From: Asanoa ferruginea
Lineage (GTDB): Bacteria; Actinomycetota; Actinomycetes; Mycobacteriales; Micromonosporaceae
Reading direction: 5' to 3'
DNA: 64,000 bases
Assembly: GCF_003387075.1 (NCBI RefSeq)
Contig: NZ_QUMQ01000001.1
Location: 3,844,001 to 3,908,000 of the forward strand
How positions within the stretch are numbered: the stretch's first letter is position 1; every line of letters starts with the position of its first letter. Below the pieces are notes generated by a model. The model was not told where the DNA came from and made no database searches. It saw nothing but the letters and a program-made list of their open reading frames with translations. A program made the position numbers and the translations under genes. Of this stretch, positions 17,448-24,524 are shown piece by piece.

Positions 17448-20400
17448 ATGTCGGGTGTCATTCGCGGCGCGCTGCGGTCCCGCCGCGCACAGGCCGCCAC
17501 CGTGCTGGTGCTCACCGGGCTGGCTGTCGCCGTCGCGGCCGCAGCGCCCTGGTATGTCCGCGCCGCCGAACGCTCGGTCGCGGTGGCCGACGTCGGGGGC
17601 GCCCAGTCCAGCGAGCTCGTGGTGCGGGTCGCCGGCCGGGTCGAGGGTGCGACCGCGCCCGGTGGCACCGTGCACAGCGGCGCCGAGGTGGTCGACGACG
17701 TCAGGCAGCAGGCCGGCGGCGTGGTCAAGGTCCCGGGCGCCGAGACGACGGTGTCCATGCGCGAGTCCGGCGCCATCACCTCCGACCTGGCCCGGGTCAA
17801 CCTGCGGCTGGTCTACCGCGACGAGATGTGCGACCACCTCGAGGTCGAGGGCGCCTGCCCGCGCGCGGCCCGCGAGCTGTTGCTCAGCCGCCGCACCGCG
17901 CAGGCGCTTCAGGTCGGCCCCGGCGACGAGGTCGACTTCACGCTCTCCTCGCTGGAGCCGGTGCCCTACCAGGTCGTCGGCACCTACCAGCTGAAGGACC
18001 CGCTCGGAAAATACTGGGCGCTGACCGACTTCGGTGGCTCGTCGGCGCTCGACCCGGGCGCCGACGGCCCCGGCGACCCGGCCTTCGTCGCCTCCGACAC
18101 GATCGCCCAACTGCCGATCAAGGAGATCACGGCCGACTACCACCTGCGCCTGCCGGAGCAGCTGTTCCTCGACGACATCGAGGGGTTGCGGGCCGACCTG
18201 GCGCCGGTCGCGCGGGACAACGGCGTCTGGCGGGCCACGACCGACGCGGTCACGCTGGCCGGCCGGATCGACCACGAACGTGACCTGGTCGCGCTCGGGG
18301 TCGGCGTGGCCGCCGTACAACTGCTGGTCCTGTGTTGGTTCGGCCTCTTCTTCGCGGTCCGGCACACCGCCGAGCAGCGCCGCCCCGACATCGGCCTGCT
18401 CAAGCTGCGCGGCGCCGCCCGCTGGCGGCTCTGGTATCTCGCGATCGCGCAGAGCGCCGTCCCCATGGTGGTGGGCGCGGTGGCCGGCACCGGCCTCGGC
18501 CTCGGCGTCGCCCGACTGGTCGCCGGCGACGTGAGAAACAGCGGCTCGGCCGCGATCATGTCCGGCATCGCCGCGCTGGCCGCCCTGTTCGGCGCGGTGC
18601 TCGCGGCCGTGGCCGCCGACGCCGGCGGCATGCGGACCCCGGTCACCGACCTGCTCCGGCACGTGCCGTCCCGGCGCCGTGGCTGGCGGGCCGAGGTGGT
18701 CGACTTGGTCGTCGTGCTGATCGCCGCGGCCGGTCTCTACCAGAGCTATGCGACCGCGGTCGACGACGACGACACCACTGGCCTCGCGCTGCTGGCGCCG
18801 GCCCTGGTCGCGGTCCTCGTCGCGCTCGCCGCCGCCCGCCTGCTCACCCCGCTGGCCGGCCGCGTCGGCCGGAGCGCGCTGCGCTCCGGTCGGGTGCCGG
18901 CCGCCCTCGGCGCTATCCAACTCGCCCGCCGGCCCGGCACCCACCGGGTGTTCGCGCTGCTGGTGATCGCCGTCGCGCTGCTCGGCACGGCGGTCGGCGG
19001 CTGGAGCGCGGCGACCGACAGCCGGGTCGAACGCGCCCGGCACGAACTCGGCGCCGACCGGGTGGTCACCGTGCAGGCCCGCAGCCGGGCCCAACTCGTC
19101 GCGGCCGTGCGCGCCGCCGACCCGGGTGGCCGGCAGGCGATGGCGGTCGTCCGCACCAGCAACGGGCCCGCGACGGTGCTGCTCGCCGTCGACTCGGCGC
19201 GCTTCGCGGCGGTCGCCGACTGGCAACCGGTGTACGGCGGCCCGCCGCTGTCCACGATCGCGGCCCTGCTCCACCCCGCCGCCCCGGCGCCGCTGTCGGT
19301 CAGCGACGGCGAACTGACCCTCGAGGCCGAGGCCCGGATGGTGCCGGCGCCGCTGGCCCCCCTCAGCGCCGGTGACGACACCGGCGGGTCCGCGGGTGGC
19401 GCCGCCGCGCCGCCGACCGACCCGCTGTTCTTCCTGCTCCATCTGGCCACCGCCGCCGGCGACCAGGTCACCGTCCAGTTCGGCCCGATCACCGGTCCGC
19501 GCGCGAGCTACCGCGCCACCGTGCGGGGCTGCGCTGGCAGCTGCCGGCTGGTCGGTTTCGAGCCGGCGGCCCGCAACTTCGCCGGCCGCTCGGCCGTTCC
19601 CGAGCCGGGCGCGACGGTCACCGTCTTCGGGCTCGCCGGCGCCGCCGGCCCGGTCGTGCCGGCCGCGGTGCTCGGCGATGTCGGCCGCTGGCGTGCCGGA
19701 GTCGGCGAGACCACCGTCGGCCCCAACCTGACCGCCGCCGGCGGCTCGCTCACCATCACCGCGGTCCGCGCGGCGCGCGAGTCCGACCGGGCGACCCGGG
19801 TCTGGGTGGTCGACGGGCCGGCACCGCTGCCCGTGGTCACCACCAGTAGCGCCTCGCTGCCGCCGGCCGGTGACGCGCGATTGCCGGTCTTCGGCGGTGA
19901 CCCGGTGCCGTTCCGCGCCGTCGCCAGCGCCCGCACACTGCCGGTCGCCACCCGGTTCGGCTACCTGATGGACCTCGAATACGCCGATCGGATCGCCGAG
20001 AATCCGGGTGTTGGCGACAATCCGCAGGTCTGGCTCACGTCCGATGCCGCGCCCGACATCCTCGACCGGCTCCGGGCCGGCGGGCTGACCGTCATCTCCG
20101 ATGAGACCGCCGCCGGGCTGACCGACCGGTTCGACCGCGAAGCGCCGCCGGCCGCACTGCGCTTCCAAGTCGTCGCCGCGATCGCCGGGCTGCTGCTCGC
20201 CGCCGGCGCCTTCATCGTCGTGGCCGCGGTGGAGCGACCGGAGCGGGCCGGCGAGTTGGCCGCGCTGCGCGCGCAGGGCCTGCCACCCAAGGTGGTCCGC
20301 CGGGTCGCCTGGGGTGGCTACGGCGGGCTCGCGGCCGCGGCGGTGCTGCTCGGTGCCGGCGCGAGCGCGCTCGCCCAGGCGGTGACCCGCCGGCCGATCC

Positions 20401-20570
20401 CGCTGTTCGTCGACGGCTGGGATGTGCTGCCGGTCGCAGTCGGCCCGCAGTACGGGCCGCTCGGCCTGGCCACCCTGGCCGCGGTGGTGGTCGTGGGCGC
20501 CGCCGGTGCGGCCGCCGCGGTGCTGCTCGTGCGGGCCGTCGTCAACGCCGGGTCAGAGGAGTCCGCGTGA
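17448..20570 (+). CDS. Giant FtsX-like ABC permease, second cassette, subunit 1
   Basis: A 1040-residue FtsX-type permease starting MSGVIRGALRSRRAQ. One N-terminal helix (about 19-38) precedes an external domain. A central helix block starts with VQLLVLCWFGLFFAV and a second external domain follows. Three helices lie at the C-terminus (near LLAAGAFIVVAAV, GLAAAAVLLGAGAS, ATLAAVVVVGAAGAAAAVLL). It shares local motifs with copies 1 and 2 (CDHLxxxxGxCP, KLRG, ARRPG) but is clearly diverged from them. The gene begins 7 nt after the ATPase stop and overlaps the next permease start (GTGA). With subunit 2 it probably forms a heterodimer. Substrate unknown. Confidence 0.86.
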   Translation: MSGVIRGALRSRRAQAATVLVLTGLAVAVAAAAPWYVRAAERSVAVADVGGAQSSELVVRVAGRVEGATAPGGTVHSGAEVVDDVRQQAGGVVKVPGAETTVSMRESGAITSDLARVNLRLVYRDEMCDHLEVEGACPRAARELLLSRRTAQALQVGPGDEVDFTLSSLEPVPYQVVGTYQLKDPLGKYWALTDFGGSSALDPGADGPGDPAFVASDTIAQLPIKEITADYHLRLPEQLFLDDIEGLRADLAPVARDNGVWRATTDAVTLAGRIDHERDLVALGVGVAAVQLLVLCWFGLFFAVRHTAEQRRPDIGLLKLRGAARWRLWYLAIAQSAVPMVVGAVAGTGLGLGVARLVAGDVRNSGSAAIMSGIAALAALFGAVLAAVAADAGGMRTPVTDLLRHVPSRRRGWRAEVVDLVVVLIAAAGLYQSYATAVDDDDTTGLALLAPALVAVLVALAAARLLTPLAGRVGRSALRSGRVPAALGAIQLARRPGTHRVFALLVIAVALLGTAVGGWSAATDSRVERARHELGADRVVTVQARSRAQLVAAVRAADPGGRQAMAVVRTSNGPATVLLAVDSARFAAVADWQPVYGGPPLSTIAALLHPAAPAPLSVSDGELTLEAEARMVPAPLAPLSAGDDTGGSAGGAAAPPTDPLFFLLHLATAAGDQVTVQFGPITGPRASYRATVRGCAGSCRLVGFEPAARNFAGRSAVPEPGATVTVFGLAGAAGPVVPAAVLGDVGRWRAGVGETTVGPNLTAAGGSLTITAVRAARESDRATRVWVVDGPAPLPVVTTSSASLPPAGDARLPVFGGDPVPFRAVASARTLPVATRFGYLMDLEYADRIAENPGVGDNPQVWLTSDAAPDILDRLRAGGLTVISDETAAGLTDRFDREAPPAALRFQVVAAIAGLLLAAGAFIVVAAVERPERAGELAALRAQGLPPKVVRRVAWGGYGGLAAAAVLLGAGASALAQAVTRRPIPLFVDGWDVLPVAVGPQYGPLGLATLAAVVVVGAAGAAAAVLLVRAVVNAGSEESA

Positions 20571-23500
20571 TCGCCCTGGTCGCTCTGATGCTCACCGCCC
20601 GGCGCTTTCAGGCGGCGCTGGTCGTGCTGCTCAGCGCGCTCGCGACGGCCGCCGCGGTGGCCGGCCCGGCCTACACCGCCGCCGTCGACCGGGCGGCGAC
20701 CGTCGCCGAGGTGGCCAACACGCCCCCGGCCGCCCGCACCGTCGCCCTCACCGGCGCGATCGACAGCACCCAGCGCGACCGGTTCGACGCGCTCGCCAAC
20801 GACCTGGCCGACCTGCCCCGGTTCAACACCGTGCTGACCGCCGTCCTGCCGGTGCTCGGCCTGGAGCCCGCGAGCGGCGAGATCTCCTGGATGACATTCC
20901 GCGACAGCGCCTGCGAGCACCTGGAGATCGTCGCGGGCCGCTGCCTGATGGCCGCCGGCGAGGTAATCGTCGGCGAGTCGACCGCGCACCGCCTCGGCGT
21001 GGCACCCGGCCAGTCGGTGACCCTGAGCTGGGCCACCTACGACGACGCCACCCGCAGATGGGTGTCCTCCGGGCGGCCGGCGCCGATCACGATCGTCGGC
21101 GTCTACCGGCCGCGCGACCCGGCCGAGCCCTACTGGGGGCGCAGCGGCTATTTCTCGCCGACCGCGCCCGACGCCAACCAGGAGCCGGTCTTCACCGGCC
21201 GGCCGACCGTCGACGGGCTGGAGCACGAGTCCGACAACCGGTCCGTTGAGGCGATCCCCGGTCCCGGTGCGCTCGACGCCGACCAGTTGCCCGCGCTCGG
21301 TGTCGCGCTCGACAACCTGCGCGACAAGCTCGGCGACGACGAGGAGTCGACCGGTTTCGCGACCCTCAACGACGAACTGCCCAAACTCTTCGACCGGGTA
21401 CGTCGCTCCGACGCGCTGACCCGCGAACTGGTGCCGCTGGCCGGCCTGCCGCTGATCGGCCTGTGCTGGCTGGTCATCTTTGTCGCGGTGGCCGGCGCGA
21501 CCGCCGCGCGCCGGCACGAGCAGGCGCTGATCGCATTGCGCGGCGCGCCCCGGATCGGCCGGTTCTGGCTGGCCGCCGGGGAGAGCGTGATCGCGATCGC
21601 GGTCGGCGCCCCGATCGGCTACCTGGTCGGGACGCTGGCCACCCGGGCGGCCGCCAACGCGCGCTTCGGCCCGGTCCCGATCTTCGAACTCGCTCCGGCG
21701 CCGGGGGTGCTGCTGGCCGCCTTGGTCGCGGTCGCCGGCGCGGTGGCCGTCGGCCTGCTCGCGCTGCGCAGCGACCTGGCCAGCCCGGTGGTCGACCTGC
21801 TCCGCCGGGTGCCGCCGCGCGGCGCCGCCTGGCGCACCGTCGCGATCGACGCGGGCGCGGTCGTGCTCGCCGTCGTGGCCGCCGTGCAGCTGCGCGCATT
21901 CGACGGCCAACTGCTCGGCCTGGGTCTGCTGGTGCCGGCGCTGATCGGGCTGGCGATCGCGGTGCTGGCCGGTCGCCTGCTGGTCCCGCTGGCCGCCCGG
22001 CTCGGCCGCCGGGCCATCCGCAGCGGCCGGCTCGGGTTGGCGCTCGGTGCGCTCCAGGTCGCCCGCCGGCCCGGCAGCCAACGGCTGTTCGTGCTGCTGG
22101 CCGTCGCGGTCGCGGTGCTCGGTTTCGCGACCACCGCCGTCGACGTGGCCGGTCGGGCCCGGGCCGATCGGGCCGCGGTGGAGACCGGCGCCCTCCGCAC
22201 GCTGACCGTCGGCACGGTCGACGCCGGCGCGCTGCGGTCGGCCGTGCGGGCCGTCGACCCGGACGGCCGCTTCGCCATGGCGGCCGGCACGCGATCCTCC
22301 GCGGAGGGCCCGCCGGTGGTGTTCGCCGACACCGCGGCATTGCCCGCCGTGGCACTCTGGCGTCCCGAATACGGCGACCGCTCGGCGGCGGAGATCGCCG
22401 CCGCGCTGCGCCCGCCAGCCGACGAGCCGGTCGTGGTCAAGGGCACCGAACTGGCGCTGACCGTCAACTACGAGTCGCGGACGCCGACCGGCACCGAGCT
22501 GCGGCTGACCGCGCTGCTTCGCCCGCTGGCGGGTGGTTCACCGGTGCGGGCCGGCACCGCCAAAATCGCAACCGGCCGGCATACCTGGACCATGGCCAGC
22601 CAGATCTGCGTCGTTGGCTGCCGGCTTGCCGGGATCGAGGCGGTCTACGCCGCGGCCGGCGGCACGGCGGCGGACATCTCGATCATTTCGTTGGCCGAAC
22701 GGCCCGACCAGTCGGCGCCGTTCACCGACGTGGTGCCGGCGTTCGGCACCGACAAGTGGCGCGCCAACAACGACGCGACGCTGACCGCACAGGACGGCGG
22801 CGTGCACGTCGTCGTGCCGGGTGCGGTCGTGCAGCCGCGGCCGACCGTGATCGTGCCGACGGGCACACCCACCGAAGTGCCGGTGCTCAGTGGCGGGCCG
22901 CCGCCCAAGTCGGGCGAGGCCGAGGGCGTCGACGGCAACGTGGTCGCGATCCGGCCGGTCGGCGAGGGCCGCGCACTGCCCCGGATCGGCACCGGACTGC
23001 TGATGGACATCGGGTACGCCGAACGCATCGCCACCGGCAGCACCGACCTCACCACGGCCGAGGTCTGGCTCGGCCCGGCGGCCCCGGCCGACATCGAGCA
23101 GCGGCTGACCGATCAGGGCCTGATCGTGACCGGCCGCGACTCGGTCACGGCCGCCGCCGACCGGCTCGACCAGCGCGGCCCGGCCCTCGCGGTGTGGTTC
23201 CACCTGCTGGCCGGCGGGGTCGCGGTGCTGCTCGCCGCGTGCGGCATGTGGCTGATGGCCGCCGTCGACCGCCGGCGCAACCTCGACGACCTGATCGCTT
23301 TGCGGCGGCAGGGGCTCGCGGCGCGTACCGGTGGAAGCTGGGTTCTCTGGGCTTATCTGCCTGTCGCCATCGCGGCCGTGCTCGCCGGTTTGGTCGCGGC
23401 CGTCATCGCCTGGGCGGTGGTCGGCAAGTATGTCCCATATTTCGTTGATGACGACTTCGCCCTGGCCCCGCCGGCCTGGCCACGGCCCCTCGCCATCGTC

Positions 23501-23578
23501 CTTCCGGCGGTCGCGGTCGCCCTGCTGTTCACCACCGTGGCGGCCGGTCTGCGTCGAGCGCTCCGCGTGCGAGACTAG
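20567..23578 (+). CDS. Giant FtsX-like ABC permease, second cassette, subunit 2
   Basis: A 1003-residue permease with the same plan: N-terminal helix (about 14-33), external domain containing CEHLEIVAGRCLMAAGEVIV and the RDPAEPYWG motif shared with the other copies, central helices from LAGLPLIGLCWLVIFVAVAG, second external domain, and C-terminal helices ending near residue 995. GTG 20567 overlaps the preceding stop. The recurring Cys-x(6-9)-Cys pair in the first external domain, present in all four permeases, could form a disulfide outside the cell. The thioredoxin-like gene follows 6 nt after the stop, possibly as part of the same transcript. Confidence 0.86.
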   Translation: MIALVALMLTARRFQAALVVLLSALATAAAVAGPAYTAAVDRAATVAEVANTPPAARTVALTGAIDSTQRDRFDALANDLADLPRFNTVLTAVLPVLGLEPASGEISWMTFRDSACEHLEIVAGRCLMAAGEVIVGESTAHRLGVAPGQSVTLSWATYDDATRRWVSSGRPAPITIVGVYRPRDPAEPYWGRSGYFSPTAPDANQEPVFTGRPTVDGLEHESDNRSVEAIPGPGALDADQLPALGVALDNLRDKLGDDEESTGFATLNDELPKLFDRVRRSDALTRELVPLAGLPLIGLCWLVIFVAVAGATAARRHEQALIALRGAPRIGRFWLAAGESVIAIAVGAPIGYLVGTLATRAAANARFGPVPIFELAPAPGVLLAALVAVAGAVAVGLLALRSDLASPVVDLLRRVPPRGAAWRTVAIDAGAVVLAVVAAVQLRAFDGQLLGLGLLVPALIGLAIAVLAGRLLVPLAARLGRRAIRSGRLGLALGALQVARRPGSQRLFVLLAVAVAVLGFATTAVDVAGRARADRAAVETGALRTLTVGTVDAGALRSAVRAVDPDGRFAMAAGTRSSAEGPPVVFADTAALPAVALWRPEYGDRSAAEIAAALRPPADEPVVVKGTELALTVNYESRTPTGTELRLTALLRPLAGGSPVRAGTAKIATGRHTWTMASQICVVGCRLAGIEAVYAAAGGTAADISIISLAERPDQSAPFTDVVPAFGTDKWRANNDATLTAQDGGVHVVVPGAVVQPRPTVIVPTGTPTEVPVLSGGPPPKSGEAEGVDGNVVAIRPVGEGRALPRIGTGLLMDIGYAERIATGSTDLTTAEVWLGPAAPADIEQRLTDQGLIVTGRDSVTAAADRLDQRGPALAVWFHLLAGGVAVLLAACGMWLMAAVDRRRNLDDLIALRRQGLAARTGGSWVLWAYLPVAIAAVLAGLVAAVIAWAVVGKYVPYFVDDDFALAPPAWPRPLAIVLPAVAVALLFTTVAAGLRRALRVRD

Positions 23579-23584
23579 GGAACC

Positions 23585-24520
23585 ATGAGCGAACCACGGA
23601 CGTCTCCGTCGATCTTCACTCGCGGCGCGGTCGATCTCGGCGCGCTGCGCCCTTCACCATCTCCGTCCCCGGCCGCCGCTGGCGGCGGCGCGGGCGGTCA
23701 ATCAGCGCCCACCGAGCAACCGGCACCGGGTGGCTTCGCGCCCGGCGGCAGCGTCGCCGTGATCGACGTGACCGAGGCGACGTTCCAGGCCGAGGTCCTC
23801 GAACGCTCGCTGACCACGCCCGTGGTCATCGACTTCTGGGCCGAGTGGTGCGAGCCGTGCAAGCAACTCTCCCCGATGCTGGAGAAGCTGGCGATCGAAG
23901 GCGGCGGCGCGTGGGTGCTCGCCAAGATCGACGTTGACGCCAACCAGCGCCTCGCCCAGATGTTCCGGGTCCAGGGCATCCCGATGGTCTTCGCGGTGGT
24001 CGGCGGCCAGCCGGTCGACGCCTTCTCCGGCGTCGTGCCCGAGTCGCAGCTCCGCCAGTGGATCGGCGCGGTGCTCAAGGCCGGCGGCGTCGAGGTCGAG
24101 GCACCGGCTGACCCCCGCCTCGAGAGCGCCGACGACGCCCTGATGGTCGGCGACCTCGACGCGGCCGAGGCCGCCTACAAGAAGATCCTCTTCGAGGCAC
24201 CGGCCGACGCGGCCGCCGAAGCCGGCCTGGCCCAGGTCGGTCTCTACCGCCGGGTGCAGGGCGTCGACGCGGCCAAGGTCATGTCGGACGCGGCCGCGGC
24301 CCCTGATGACCTCGACCTCCAGGAGCTGGCGGCCGACATCGAGATCCTCGGCGGCGAGGCCGAGCGGGCCTACAAGCGCCTGATCGACCTGGTGAGACGC
24401 AGCGCCGGCGACGACAAGGAGCGGGTCCGCAAGCACCTGGTGTCGCTGTTCACGATCGCCGGTCCCGACGACCCGGCGGTCTCCGCGGCCCGCCGGGCCC
24501 TGGCCAGCGCGCTGTTCTGA
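23585..24520 (+). CDS. Thioredoxin/TPR protein (YbbN/CnoX-like co-chaperone)
   Basis: A 311-residue cytoplasmic protein. A Pro/Ala/Gly-rich N-terminal 55 residues precede a thioredoxin fold (about 58-170) with WCEPCK, redox Cys89 and Cys92. This is followed by a C-terminal helical region of degenerate TPRs (LESADDALMVGDLDAAEAAY, ERAYKRLIDLVRR). The order matches E. coli CnoX/YbbN, a chaperedoxin that hands clients to GroEL. Unlike E. coli CnoX, which lacks a normal CxxC, this protein keeps both cysteines and could be redox active. ATG 23585 follows the permease stop by 6 nt; the next gene starts 4 nt after its stop, so co-transcription is likely. Confidence 0.9.
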   Translation: MSEPRTSPSIFTRGAVDLGALRPSPSPSPAAAGGGAGGQSAPTEQPAPGGFAPGGSVAVIDVTEATFQAEVLERSLTTPVVIDFWAEWCEPCKQLSPMLEKLAIEGGGAWVLAKIDVDANQRLAQMFRVQGIPMVFAVVGGQPVDAFSGVVPESQLRQWIGAVLKAGGVEVEAPADPRLESADDALMVGDLDAAEAAYKKILFEAPADAAAEAGLAQVGLYRRVQGVDAAKVMSDAAAAPDDLDLQELAADIEILGGEAERAYKRLIDLVRRSAGDDKERVRKHLVSLFTIAGPDDPAVSAARRALASALF

Positions 24521-24524
24521 GACG

